This document shows positions 34,162-43,453 of a DNA stretch of 64,000 nucleotides, piece by piece (position 1 is the first letter of the stretch; every line of letters starts with the position of its first letter). A program made the translations under genes and the position numbers. The stretch is taken from positions 1 to 64,000 of the forward strand of contig NZ_LDJH01000005.1 of NCBI RefSeq assembly GCF_001431525.1, given 5' to 3'. Under the pieces are notes generated by a model, which was not told the DNA's origin, made no database searches, and worked only from the letters and a program-made list of their open reading frames with translations. The DNA is from Stenotrophomonas koreensis (GTDB lineage: Bacteria > Pseudomonadota > Gammaproteobacteria > Xanthomonadales > Xanthomonadaceae).

Positions 34162-37100
34162 ATGAACCGCAAGATTTTCAAGCGCGCCGCGTTGTGCGTG
34201 GCACTGGGCGCCTGTCTGGGCTCGATGGCACCGACCGCCTTTGCCCAGAGCGCCACCGGCGCGGTGGCAGGCCGTGCCAATGCCGGTGACCAGATCACCA
34301 TCATCAACACCGCCACTGGCCTGACTCGTACCGTTACCGCGGGTGCCGATGGCAGCTACCGCCTGGCCCAGCTGCCGGTCGGTGAGTACAGCGTCAAGCT
34401 GGCCAACGAGGAAATGGCCCGTGTCTCGGTGCCGCTCGGTGGTACCACCACCGTCAACCTGGTCAACAGCGCCGACAGCAGCGCGCAGACCCTGGATGCG
34501 GTGCAGGTCACCGGCGCCCGCGTGATCAACCGCGTCGACGTCTACTCCACCGAGTCCTCCTTCAACGTCAACCGTGAAGAACTGGCCCGCATGCCGGTGG
34601 CCCAGGACATGTCTTCGGTGGCCCTGCTGGCGCCGGGCGTGGTGTCGGGCAATGCCTCCTTCGGTGGCATTTCCTTCGGCGGTTCGTCGGTGGCCGAGAA
34701 CTCGGTCTTCATCAACGGCCTGAACGTCACCGACTTCTACAAGCGCCAGAGCTTCTCGGCTGCGCCGTTTGCCTTCTTCAAGGAATTCCAGGTCAAGACC
34801 GGTGGTTACTCCTCCGAGTTCGGCCGTTCCACCGGCGGTGTGATCAACGCGGTCAGCCGTTCGGGCACCAACGAACTGGAAGGCGGCGTTGAAGTCACCT
34901 TCACCCCGGAGGCCGGCCGCGCCAGCGCCGAGGATCATTACTACGCTGATGGCCGCGTCAACGTGCGCAGCAGCCAGAACCGCAGCTCGGCACTGAAGAC
35001 CAACGTCTGGGCAGCCGGCCCGCTGGTCAAGGACAAGCTGTTCCTGTTCGCCATGTACGAGCAGCGTGACAACAACGGCGGCTCCACCAACAATGCCGGT
35101 GACCGCTGGACCGGCAGTGGTTCGGACAACGGCTTCTGGGGCGCCAAGCTGGACTGGAACATCAACAACAACCACATGCTGGAGTTGATGGCCTTCTCTG
35201 ACGAAGGTGAGACCGATTACGAGACCTACACCTACGACTTTGCCGAGCGCAAGCGTGGCAAGGACCTGCTGAGCACCTCCACCGCCTCCAGCGGCGGCAC
35301 CAGCGGCTCGCTGACCTACACCGCCCACCTGACCGACACCTTCTCGGCCAAGGCGATGTACGGCATCAACCGTTCCAGCAGCTACAACAGCTCGCCGCAG
35401 GACGCGCTGTGTGACTATGTCACCTACAACAACGCCAGCTGGGGCAACACCTACCGCGCCATGGGCAGCCCGACCCTGGGTTGCCACCCGGGCGGCACCG
35501 TGGTCGCCCACGAGGACGAGCGCGTTGCCAAGCGCCTGGACTTCGAGTGGGTGCTGGGTGACCACCAGCTGCGTTTCGGCTGGGACCACGAGCTGATGAC
35601 CACCGACCGCACCACCTTCTATCCGGGTGCCAGCCGCAAGTACCACACCATCTACGGTGTGACCCCGGGCGACCTGCTGGACAACGGCAGCGTGGTGCCG
35701 GCCGGTGTGACCGAAATGGTCTACCTGCGCGAGCGTGCCGACGGCGGCAAGTTCGACATCAAGGCCAGCGCCTGGTACCTGGAAGACAACTGGAGCGTCA
35801 CCCCGAACCTCATGCTCAACCTGGGCGTCCGCATGGACACCTTCGAGAACATGACCACCGTGGGCACCACCTTCACCAAGCAGGACAACCTGTTCTCGCC
35901 GCGTCTGGGCTTCTCCTGGGACATGAAGGGCGACGGCACCACCAAGCTGTTCGGCAACCTCGGTCGTTACTACATGCCGATCCCGAGCATCCTGAGCTAC
36001 AACTTTGCCGGCGGCCTGAAGGACGAGCGCAGCTACTACGCCCTCAATGGCTGGACCCCGCAGACCAACCCGGTGACCGGTGCGGCCTACCTGGCGCCGG
36101 TGCTGGGCGACCAGCTCGGCCCGGTGGACACCTCCTACAACATCTCCGTGGCCGACCTGCGCCAGAGCATCGACCGCGACCTGGATGCGGTGTACCAGGA
36201 TGAAGCGATCCTGGGCTTCCAGGCGATGATCAACGAGGCCTGGTCGTGGGGTGTCACGGCGACCTACCGCGAGATGGAAAACGCCCTGGATGACATGCGC
36301 ATCAACGCCCTGTGTGGTGTGCGCCATGGCAACCTTTGGCCGATCGCCAACCCGGGTGACAAGCTGACCCTGTGGGGCACCCAGGCCATGGGCTGCGCCC
36401 AGGATGGCTGGGTGACGATTGATACCTCCAAGGAGGGTTACATCACCACCGGCAGCGAGCGCAACATCGGCTACTTCAAGCCCAAGCGCACCTACAAGGC
36501 GCTGGAGTTCCAGATCGACCGCGCATGGGATGACAAGTGGGCCTTCAACGCCTCCTACATCTGGTCCAAGAACGAAGGCAACCACGAAGGCCCGGTCAAC
36601 TCCGACACCAACTACGCTGACACCGGCATGGTCCAGCACTGGGATCACCCGGCCAACAACCAGCGTTACGGTTCGCTGTTCAACGATCGCGAGCACCAGA
36701 TCAAGCTGCGCGCCAGCTACAAGTTCAACGAGATGTGGAGCGTTGGCGGCACCCTGACCGCCATGTCCGGTGGCCCGATCACCGCCTTCGGTGTGACCTG
36801 GCCGGACGAGAACCTGGCTGTGGCCAGCTACACCAGCACCGGCAGCGGCGGTGGTACCGGCTGGCTGTGCGTGGCCAACTGCGCCGGCCCGTGGCAGAAC
36901 CGTGAGTACGAGTACTCCGCACGTGGTGCCTTCGGCAACCTGCCGTGGACCTACAACCTGGGTGCCACCATCACCTGGACCCTGCCGGTGGAGCACATCG
37001 ACCTGAAGGCCCGCCTGTCGGTCTACAACCTGCTCAACGACCAGGAAGTGACCAACATCGCGGCGCGTTATGAAGGCCAGCCGGGCGTCATGCGTGACAC

Positions 37101-37167
37101 CTTCGGCACCGCCACCAACTGGCAGGCCCCGCGCTACACCCAGCTGGTGGTGACCTGGAACTTCTGA
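34162..37167 (+). CDS. TonB-dependent receptor, Oar-like with carboxypeptidase-regulatory-like N domain
   Basis: A 1001-residue outer-membrane receptor. The signal peptide ends near TAFAQS. A carboxypeptidase-regulatory-like beta-sandwich (about 30-105, with ADGSYRLAQLPVGEYSVKL) precedes the plug domain (TLDAVQVTGARV, then VFINGLNVTDFYKRQ, and GYSSEFGRSTGGVINAVSRS). The large barrel ends QLVVTWNF. Such receptors import large or peptide-like ligands with energy from TonB. The ATG at 34162 follows AGGAGAGAGCAGGGA. It is the first gene to the right of the shared control region; murein peptides are the inferred ligand. Confidence 0.93.
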   Translation: MNRKIFKRAALCVALGACLGSMAPTAFAQSATGAVAGRANAGDQITIINTATGLTRTVTAGADGSYRLAQLPVGEYSVKLANEEMARVSVPLGGTTTVNLVNSADSSAQTLDAVQVTGARVINRVDVYSTESSFNVNREELARMPVAQDMSSVALLAPGVVSGNASFGGISFGGSSVAENSVFINGLNVTDFYKRQSFSAAPFAFFKEFQVKTGGYSSEFGRSTGGVINAVSRSGTNELEGGVEVTFTPEAGRASAEDHYYADGRVNVRSSQNRSSALKTNVWAAGPLVKDKLFLFAMYEQRDNNGGSTNNAGDRWTGSGSDNGFWGAKLDWNINNNHMLELMAFSDEGETDYETYTYDFAERKRGKDLLSTSTASSGGTSGSLTYTAHLTDTFSAKAMYGINRSSSYNSSPQDALCDYVTYNNASWGNTYRAMGSPTLGCHPGGTVVAHEDERVAKRLDFEWVLGDHQLRFGWDHELMTTDRTTFYPGASRKYHTIYGVTPGDLLDNGSVVPAGVTEMVYLRERADGGKFDIKASAWYLEDNWSVTPNLMLNLGVRMDTFENMTTVGTTFTKQDNLFSPRLGFSWDMKGDGTTKLFGNLGRYYMPIPSILSYNFAGGLKDERSYYALNGWTPQTNPVTGAAYLAPVLGDQLGPVDTSYNISVADLRQSIDRDLDAVYQDEAILGFQAMINEAWSWGVTATYREMENALDDMRINALCGVRHGNLWPIANPGDKLTLWGTQAMGCAQDGWVTIDTSKEGYITTGSERNIGYFKPKRTYKALEFQIDRAWDDKWAFNASYIWSKNEGNHEGPVNSDTNYADTGMVQHWDHPANNQRYGSLFNDREHQIKLRASYKFNEMWSVGGTLTAMSGGPITAFGVTWPDENLAVASYTSTGSGGGTGWLCVANCAGPWQNREYEYSARGAFGNLPWTYNLGATITWTLPVEHIDLKARLSVYNLLNDQEVTNIAARYEGQPGVMRDTFGTATNWQAPRYTQLVVTWNF

Positions 37168-37184
37168 TCACCCCGCTGTGACCT

Positions 37185-37216
37185 CAACGGCCCGCACCTG
37201 CGGGCCGTTGTCTTTT
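37185..37216 (+). terminator. Terminator after the first TonB receptor
   Basis: A stem CAACGGCCCGCA / TGCGGGCCGTTG is followed by TCTTTT. It lies only about 17 bases before the next start codon, so expression of the hydrolase gene may depend on read-through. Confidence 0.75.
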
Positions 37217-37232
37217 GTGGAATCGTGAAAGG

Positions 37233-38801
37233 ATGAAAAAGCACATGCAGCGCACGCTCCTTGGCCTGGCCTTGCTGGCCTGTATCCCGGCGGCCTTTGC
37301 CACTCCCGCGCCGGGCGATGACATCGACCGTCTGGTCGACCAGGCCATGGCCCGCTATGACCTGCCGGGCATGGCTGTCGGCGTGATCCAGGATGGCCGG
37401 GTGGTGCACATCGCCACCCGCGGTCAGCTGGCGGTGGATGCGCCGGACACGGTCGATGCCGACACGCTGTTCAAGATCGCCTCCAACACCAAGGCAATGA
37501 CCGCCGCGGTGCTGGCGCGGCTGGTGCAGGCCGGCAAGCTGCGCTGGGATGACCCGGTGATCAAGCACCTGCCGCAATTTGCCATGCACGATCCCTGGGT
37601 CACGCAGAACATGCAGGTGCGTGACCTGCTGATCCACAACTCCGGTCTGGGCCTGGGCGCCGGCGACCTGATGCTGTGGCCCGAGCCCAATCAGTTTGAC
37701 CGCGCCGACATCATTGCCGGCCTGGCGCATCTGAAGCCGGTGACCAGCTTCCGCGCCGGTTATGCCTACGACAACCTGCTCTATGTGGTGGCCGGTGAAG
37801 TGGCCGCCGCGGCGGCTGGCAAGCCCTTCAACCAGCTGCTGCGGCAGGAGGTCTTCGCCCCGCTGGGCATGGACGGCTGCCAGGCCGGTGACTGGTCGCC
37901 GACGCAGGTGGGCAATGTGGCCCAGCCGCATTACCGCACGGCGCGTGGCAATGTGCTGGGGCGCGTGGATGGCGAGTGGGAGGCCGATTTTCCCTCCATG
38001 GCCGCCGGCGGCGTGCGTTGCAGCGTCAATGACATGCTGCGCTGGAGCCAGGCTTTGCTGGATGCCGGCAACGCGCCGGGCTGGCTGGACGCCCGCCAGC
38101 GCCGTGCGCTGTGGACCGCGCACATGCCGATGCCGATCAGTCAGCGTCTGCGTGACTGGGACAACACCCATTTCCTGGCCTATGGCTATGGCTGGCGGCT
38201 GTCGGACATGGACGGGCAGTGGAAGGTGGCCCACACCGGCACGCTGTCGGGCATGTATTCGTCGCTGGCGCTGCTGCCGGACCGCCGCAACGGCGCGGTG
38301 ATCCTGATCAATGGCGAGGGCGAGGCCGCGCGCACCACCCTGATGCAGGCCCTGCTCAAGCGCTGGACCGCACCGGCCGCCGGGCTGGACGTGAACCATT
38401 ACGCCGACCGCCTCGATGCCGAGCGCGGGGCGCAGGTTGCGGCCGGGCGGGTGCGCCCGGATACCTCGGCCGCACGCCCGGTCCCGCCGGCGCAGGTCGC
38501 CGCGCAGGGCCTGTACCGCGACCCGTGGTTCGGCCAGGTGAGCCTGTGCCCGGCCGGCGACACCCTGCAGTGGGCCGCGGCCAGGTCGCCGCGGATGCTG
38601 GCCACGGTCAAGCAGCTGGGTGGGCGCCTGCTGCTGGACTGGCACCACCTCGGAGAGGATGCCGATGCCTGGCTGCAGCTGGACGGGCAGGGCGGGGCCG
38701 CGACGATGCAGCTGTCGGCGATCGATCCGGACATCGACTTCAGTTACGACTATCCGGACCTGCGCTTTGAACGGGTGGCCGACTGCCCGTCCGTGCGCTG
38801 A
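37233..38801 (+). CDS. Secreted S12 serine hydrolase (beta-lactamase / D-Ala-peptidase fold)
   Basis: A 522-residue protein with a signal peptide (cut near AAFATP). The catalytic domain has the SxxK motif in IASNTKAMTAAV, the YxN motif in YAYDNLLYVV and the HTG triad in VAHTGTLSGMYS. All active-site motifs of class C beta-lactamases and S12 DD-/D-amino-peptidases are thus kept. A C-terminal domain of about 150 residues follows. Between two TonB receptors and next to VanX, cleaving D-amino-acid peptides seems more likely than antibiotic resistance (inference). The ATG at 37233 has GAAAGG upstream. Confidence 0.88.
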   Translation: MKKHMQRTLLGLALLACIPAAFATPAPGDDIDRLVDQAMARYDLPGMAVGVIQDGRVVHIATRGQLAVDAPDTVDADTLFKIASNTKAMTAAVLARLVQAGKLRWDDPVIKHLPQFAMHDPWVTQNMQVRDLLIHNSGLGLGAGDLMLWPEPNQFDRADIIAGLAHLKPVTSFRAGYAYDNLLYVVAGEVAAAAAGKPFNQLLRQEVFAPLGMDGCQAGDWSPTQVGNVAQPHYRTARGNVLGRVDGEWEADFPSMAAGGVRCSVNDMLRWSQALLDAGNAPGWLDARQRRALWTAHMPMPISQRLRDWDNTHFLAYGYGWRLSDMDGQWKVAHTGTLSGMYSSLALLPDRRNGAVILINGEGEAARTTLMQALLKRWTAPAAGLDVNHYADRLDAERGAQVAAGRVRPDTSAARPVPPAQVAAQGLYRDPWFGQVSLCPAGDTLQWAAARSPRMLATVKQLGGRLLLDWHHLGEDADAWLQLDGQGGAATMQLSAIDPDIDFSYDYPDLRFERVADCPSVR

Positions 38802-38871
38802 GCCGCCCGTGCCGACGCCGCGGATCACTGCCACGGCGTTGGCTGTCAGGTGTCAAGCCAAAGTCACTGCG

Positions 38872-38901
38872 TTGACGATTTTGTGAACTGCGTGTTAAAC
38901 A
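38872..38901 (+). promoter_or_regulatory. Probable promoter of the second TonB receptor
   Basis: TTGACG (38872-38877), an 18-base spacer and TAAACA (38896-38901) lie in the most AT-rich part of the 289-base gap before the receptor. No copy of the 33817-33860 palindromes is seen here. The leader would be about 180 bases. Confidence 0.4.
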
Positions 38902-39090
38902 TTGGTTCATCTTCTGTGGCTGCAGGCGCCAGCGGGCCGACGCAAAGGCTCGCCGGCCGTGGTGGGGCAGGAGTGCAGTGCCAGGGGGTAGGTAGTTTGC
39001 AAGTCCAGACAATGGGGGGCGCTGCATAGCCGGGCCGGTCATCGTGACTGCCGCTGTGCCGGTGGCCCTGGTGCCGATCAGGAGAGAACG

Positions 39091-41922
39091 ATGACGTTGA
39101 ACAAGCTGGGCATGGCCATCGCGGTGGCCTGCATGATGACCCCGACGCTCGCCTTGGCCCAGGCGGGGGGCGAGCCGCAGACGCTGGACAAGGTGCGGGT
39201 GACCGGCAGCGCGATCAAGCGGACCGATGTCGAGGCCGCCTTGCCGATCACGGTGATCCAGAAAGCCCAGATCGAGGCCCAGGGCATCAACTCGGCCGAG
39301 CAGCTGATGATGTACCTGAACATCGCCGGCAACGGCTCGGACAACCTGGCTTCCAACGGCGGCATCGTCTCCGAAGAGCAGCGCGGCAACAACGGTGTCT
39401 CCGGTGCCAACCTGCGTGGCCAGGGCGCCGACGCCACCCTGGTGCTGCTCAATGGCCGGCGCGTGGCCACCCATGGCCTGAAGGGCCGCGCGGTGGACCT
39501 CAATTCCATTCCGTTTGCCGCGATCGAGCGGGTCGAAGTGCTGCGTGACGGCGCCTCGGCGATGTACGGCACCGATGCCATCGGCGGCGTGATCAACTTC
39601 ATCACCCGCAGTGACTACCGCGGTGCCCAGCTCAGCCTGCACACCGACACCACCGAGGCCGGTGGCGGCAACATCTACTCCACCAACCTGCTGGCCGGTA
39701 CCGGCGACCTGGCCAGCGATGGCTGGAACGTGTTCGGCTCGCTGACCTGGAAGTCCAACGAGATCCTGCGCGGCACCGACCGCGATTTCTCCAACACCTT
39801 CCAGCCCGCGCGCGGCCTCTCGCCCGATACCCGCGGCACCCCGTTTGCCACCGTGTTCAACCAGGCCGGTGGCCTGATCGGTGCCGGCCTGATCGATCCG
39901 CTGGACGGCTCGCGGCAGACCGCGATCAACCCGCTGGACCTGCCCGGCGCGGCCGGCTGCGAAAGCGGCGGCGAGCTGATGGGCCCGTATGACCACCAGC
40001 TCTGGGGTTCGGCCGCCTCGCGCTACGCCTGTGCCTGGGATTACCCGGCCGCGGCGATCATCCAGCAGCCGCAGAAGAACCTGGACTTCATCGGCCGCGC
40101 CAGTTTTGCCTTTGCCGACAACCACACCGCCTTTGTCGAGTTCACCGGTTCCAAGGTGGAGGTGCGCAAGTCCTTCGAGCCCAACCAGATCTCCTCGTCC
40201 ACCTCGACCGCGGCCACCGCGTTCGGCCGCGACAGCTGGTACCCGGCTACCGGCGCCAGCTATGACGCGGTCTACAACGCGCTGGCCGGTTACTTCGGCA
40301 CCAGCGGGCTGAGCTACGGTGCGCCGATTGCCTACCGCTGGCGCTGTATGGAATGCGGCCCGCGCAGCATCCAGACCGAGACCGACGCCTACCGCGTGCT
40401 GGCCGGGCTGGAAGGCCAGATCGGCCGTTGGGACTACACCGCCGGCGTCTCGCGCGCCTCCAGCGAGTCCTCCTCGACCCTGGTCAGTGGCTACCACTAC
40501 ATGGACCAGCTGCGTGCCGTGCTCGGCAGTGGCCTGATCAACCCGTTCCTGCTGCCGGGCGAGGCCCAGGACCCGGCCGGCCTGGCGGCACTGGAGGCGG
40601 CCTCGGCCGCCGGGGTGACGCTGTACGGCGGTGAGTCGATCCTGACCCAGATCGATGCCACCTTCTCCGGCGAACTGGGCCTGAACCTGCCCGGTGGTGC
40701 GGTGATGATGGCCACCGGCATCGACCTGCGCCGCGAGGAATACCGCTTCAATGGCGATTCGCGTGAAACCGCGCGGCTGATCTTCAACGCACCGTTTGAC
40801 GATGCCAACGCGCTGGACAAGGTCAAGCGCGACGTCAAGGCGATATTCGCCGAGTTCTACCTGCCGCTGCACGAGCGCCTGGACGTGACCCTGGCCGGCC
40901 GCTATGACGAATACGACGGCTTTGGCAGCACCACCAACCCGAAGGTCTCCTTCAAGTGGCAGCCGATCGATTCGCTGGCCTTCCGCGGTGCCTACAGCAC
41001 CGGCTTCAAGGTGCCCAGCTTCAACCAGCTGTTCAACGGTGTCACCGAAAGCCAGTATGCCGGCCTGGACCTGGCCGACCCGGCTTCCTGTCCGGGCGGC
41101 CGTGCCAACGAGACCGTGGCCGGCTGCGAGGTGATCCGTCCGGTGGAAATCTTCGGCGGCAAGGCCGACCTGAAGCCGGAAGAGTCCAAGCAGCGCAGCT
41201 TCGGTGCGGTGTGGGCGCCGAATGACCGCTTCCACCTGTCGCTGGACTGGTGGGAGATCGAGCGGCTGGAAACCATCCGCGCCGCCGCGCGTGATGTGCT
41301 GATCGACAACTACGACCAGTTCACCGCCAACTGGATCCGGGATGCGTCCGGCCAGGTGGTCGCCATCGACCGCCGCTACATCAACTCCGGCGGCACCCTG
41401 ACCAGCGGCATCGAGCTGGACAGCAGCCTGCGCGGCGAGCTGGCCGGTGGCCAGTGGCAGCTGGCCTTCAACGGCAGCTACATCGACACCTTCAAGACCC
41501 GTGGGCTGTCGACCCTGCCGTGGAGCGACAACCTGGTCGGCGACTATGTGCGCTACTACAACCTGCCGATCAAGTGGAAGCACACCCTGGGCCTGAGCTG
41601 GAGCCGTGGCGACTGGTCGCACACCCTGACCCAGGTCTACCGCCACAGCTACAAGGACGAGCAGCCGATCAGCGTGCGCAACGGCACCTACATCCCCAGC
41701 GGCTGGAACCCGGAAGTGGATAGCTACACCGTCTACAACTACTCGGTCAGCTGGACCGGCATCGACCAGTTCAAGGTCACCGCCGGTGTGCGCAACCTGC
41801 TCGATACCGATCCGCCGTTCACCGCCCACCAGAACGACTACGCCGCCGGTGCGGCCTGGGAAACCCGCATCGCCGACCCGCGCGGTCGCTCGTGGCTGCT
41901 GGCATTGCAGTATGATTTCTGA
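39091..41922 (+). CDS. TonB-dependent receptor
   Basis: A 943-residue outer-membrane receptor. The signal peptide ends at ALAQAG. The TonB box region TLDKVRVTGSAIKRT is followed directly by the plug (GANLRGQGADATLVLLNGRR, IERVEVLRDGASAMYGTDAI, GGVINFITR) and a 22-strand-type barrel ending WLLALQYDF. It has no carboxypeptidase-like N domain, so it belongs to a different receptor subfamily from the 34162 protein. AGGAGAG lies upstream of the ATG. It is followed by a terminator and then the VanX-type gene. Confidence 0.94.
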   Translation: MTLNKLGMAIAVACMMTPTLALAQAGGEPQTLDKVRVTGSAIKRTDVEAALPITVIQKAQIEAQGINSAEQLMMYLNIAGNGSDNLASNGGIVSEEQRGNNGVSGANLRGQGADATLVLLNGRRVATHGLKGRAVDLNSIPFAAIERVEVLRDGASAMYGTDAIGGVINFITRSDYRGAQLSLHTDTTEAGGGNIYSTNLLAGTGDLASDGWNVFGSLTWKSNEILRGTDRDFSNTFQPARGLSPDTRGTPFATVFNQAGGLIGAGLIDPLDGSRQTAINPLDLPGAAGCESGGELMGPYDHQLWGSAASRYACAWDYPAAAIIQQPQKNLDFIGRASFAFADNHTAFVEFTGSKVEVRKSFEPNQISSSTSTAATAFGRDSWYPATGASYDAVYNALAGYFGTSGLSYGAPIAYRWRCMECGPRSIQTETDAYRVLAGLEGQIGRWDYTAGVSRASSESSSTLVSGYHYMDQLRAVLGSGLINPFLLPGEAQDPAGLAALEAASAAGVTLYGGESILTQIDATFSGELGLNLPGGAVMMATGIDLRREEYRFNGDSRETARLIFNAPFDDANALDKVKRDVKAIFAEFYLPLHERLDVTLAGRYDEYDGFGSTTNPKVSFKWQPIDSLAFRGAYSTGFKVPSFNQLFNGVTESQYAGLDLADPASCPGGRANETVAGCEVIRPVEIFGGKADLKPEESKQRSFGAVWAPNDRFHLSLDWWEIERLETIRAAARDVLIDNYDQFTANWIRDASGQVVAIDRRYINSGGTLTSGIELDSSLRGELAGGQWQLAFNGSYIDTFKTRGLSTLPWSDNLVGDYVRYYNLPIKWKHTLGLSWSRGDWSHTLTQVYRHSYKDEQPISVRNGTYIPSGWNPEVDSYTVYNYSVSWTGIDQFKVTAGVRNLLDTDPPFTAHQNDYAAGAAWETRIADPRGRSWLLALQYDF

Positions 41923-41954
41923 GTAGGTTTTGCTTGTGGCCACCATTGCGCCGC

Positions 41955-41982
41955 CGCCCCCGTGATTGCGGGGGCGTTTTTT
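41955..41982 (+). terminator. Terminator after the second TonB receptor
   Basis: A stem CGCCCCCG / CGGGGGCG is followed by TTTTTTATT. Confidence 0.8.
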
Positions 41983-42002
41983 ATTGTGCCGAGGGAGGGG
42001 AT

Positions 42003-42707
42003 ATGCGTCTGGAAATCCGCTGTGCGTTGCTGCTGGCCGTCAGCCTGTTGCCGGTGTCCGTCCTGGCCGGGCCGGGATCCGTGCCGACCACCGCGGCCGA
42101 GGCCGGGCTGGTCGATGTGGCCGGGCTGGCGCCGGATATCACGGTCGACATGCGTTACCTGGGCAGCAACAACTTCACCGGCGCGCCGGTGCCCGGTTAC
42201 CAGGCCAACCGCTGTTACCTGCGTGCCCCGGCGGCGCAGGCACTGGCCCGGGTGCAGCAGGCCGTGGCGCAGCAGGGCTACCGCCTGCAGGTATTTGACT
42301 GCTACCGCCCGGTGCGCGCGGTGCAGGCCTTTGTGCGCTGGGCCCATGCCCCGGCCGATCCGGCTGCCAAGGCCGCCTACTTTCCGCAGATCGACAAGCC
42401 GGACCTGCTCAACGGCTACATCTCGGCCACCTCCGGGCACAGCCTGGGGCATACCGTGGACCTGACCCTGCTCGATTGCCGCAGCGGTGCCTGCCAGCCA
42501 CTGGACATGGGCACCCCGTTTGATTTCTTCGACCCGCGCGCCAACCTCGGCCACCCGGCGGTCACCCCGGCGCAGGTCGCCAACCGGAACCTGTTGCAGC
42601 AGGCGATGCAGGCGCAGGGGTTTGAGCCGTATGCGATGGAGTGGTGGCATTTCAGCCACCCCGAGCAGCGTTCGGAGGCCACCCGGCTGGATGTGCCGGT
42701 GCGCTGA
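42003..42707 (+). CDS. Secreted D-Ala-D-Ala dipeptidase (VanX/DdpX type)
   Basis: A 234-residue zinc dipeptidase with a signal peptide (cut near VLAGPG). It has the early VDMRYLGSNNFTG motif, DCYRPVRAVQAF with the substrate-binding arginine, the zinc motif SGHSLGHTVDLTL (SxHxxGxxxD) and the catalytic EWWHF. All ligands are kept. It would split D-Ala-D-Ala released from murein precursors or pentapeptides, in the periplasm. It is not next to vanHA-like genes or a VanS/VanR pair, so a catabolic role (as for E. coli DdpX) fits better than glycopeptide resistance. GGAGGGG precedes the ATG. Confidence 0.92.
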   Translation: MRLEIRCALLLAVSLLPVSVLAGPGSVPTTAAEAGLVDVAGLAPDITVDMRYLGSNNFTGAPVPGYQANRCYLRAPAAQALARVQQAVAQQGYRLQVFDCYRPVRAVQAFVRWAHAPADPAAKAAYFPQIDKPDLLNGYISATSGHSLGHTVDLTLLDCRSGACQPLDMGTPFDFFDPRANLGHPAVTPAQVANRNLLQQAMQAQGFEPYAMEWWHFSHPEQRSEATRLDVPVR

Positions 42708-43020
42708 GCGGTAGCGGCATGGAAAAACCGCTGCGGTCAGTGGCCTGTTCATTTCCCAGCAGGGCAGGCAGGCATGGCCGCAAGCGGCGCAAAACGTGCA
42801 CCCGGCCACGGATTGCTGAGGATTGAATCGTTGTCTAACCCGGCCTTCATCTGCGGCTAACGCCGGGCTAGCCCAGGCCCGGCAGCAAGGGGTTAAATGC
42901 CCGTTTGCGGCAAAAATCCAAGGGGGAATCGGTTCATTACGGCGCTGGCAGGGTGGTTTCCGCCGCCAGGACAAGCGTTGTCCCGGCGCAGACAACCCCC
43001 AAGAACCAGGAGCTGAAACC
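42708..43020. other. Intergenic region before the EF-hand gene
   Basis: These 313 bases hold no convincing gene. There is a small hairpin GCCGGGCTAGCCCAGGCCCGGC around 42861-42882 and an AGGAGCTGAAACC ribosome site just before 43021. Confidence 0.45.
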
Positions 43021-43350
43021 ATGTCCCGATTCAATGCCCTTCCGCTGTGCGCCCTGCTGGTTGCCGCTGCCGCCGCTCCGGCCATGGCCCAGGACAGCAC
43101 CACCGCTGCCGGTTCCGGCCACAGCTGGGCCAGCCTGGATACCAATGGCGATGGCAACCTGAGCAAGCAGGAAGCGGCCGCCCACAGCACCCTGGCCGGG
43201 GTGTTCGATCAGGCCGACAGCAATGCCGACGGCGAGCTTTCCGGCCAGGAATACAGTGCCTACCTGGCTGCCACTGCCACCCCGGAAACCGCAACCAGCG
43301 CCGATGCGGCCGAGCCGCTGAGCGAGCCGGAAGAAGACCCGGCCAACTGA
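43021..43350 (+). CDS. Secreted EF-hand calcium-binding protein
   Basis: A 109-residue protein with a signal peptide (cut near APAMAQ) and two EF-hand loops, DTNGDGNLSKQE and DSNADGELSGQE, both with acidic residues at the calcium positions. An acidic Pro/Glu/Ala tail follows. It resembles short periplasmic EF-hand proteins common in this family; function is unknown. AGGAG lies 8 bases before the ATG. A terminator follows. Confidence 0.85.
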   Translation: MSRFNALPLCALLVAAAAAPAMAQDSTTAAGSGHSWASLDTNGDGNLSKQEAAAHSTLAGVFDQADSNADGELSGQEYSAYLAATATPETATSADAAEPLSEPEEDPAN

Positions 43351-43384
43351 GGCCGCTGACCCCCACAACGCGGCAATCGTCGCA

Positions 43385-43414
43385 AGGGCAGCCCGGATAC
43401 GGGCTGCCTTTTTT
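43385..43414 (+). terminator. Terminator after the EF-hand gene
   Basis: A stem AGGGCAGCCCG / CGGGCTGCCT with loop GATA is followed by TTTTTGT. Confidence 0.85.
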
Positions 43415-43453
43415 GTGCGCGGAAGCGCGCACCGGCGCTGCTATCCTTGGCCA

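Noticed and set aside
37233..38801. AmpC-type beta-lactamase resistance gene
   Set aside because: The motifs fit the whole S12 family, the protein has an extra C-terminal domain and there is no ampR beside it; context suggests D-peptide hydrolysis.
38740..41946. A 1068-codon open frame opposite the second TonB receptor
   Set aside because: Shadow frame caused by GC-rich codon use; the receptor is certain on the plus strand.
42003..42707. Glycopeptide resistance (vanX)
   Set aside because: The gene is a lone secreted dipeptidase with no vanH, ligase or sensor genes; a peptide-catabolic role fits better.
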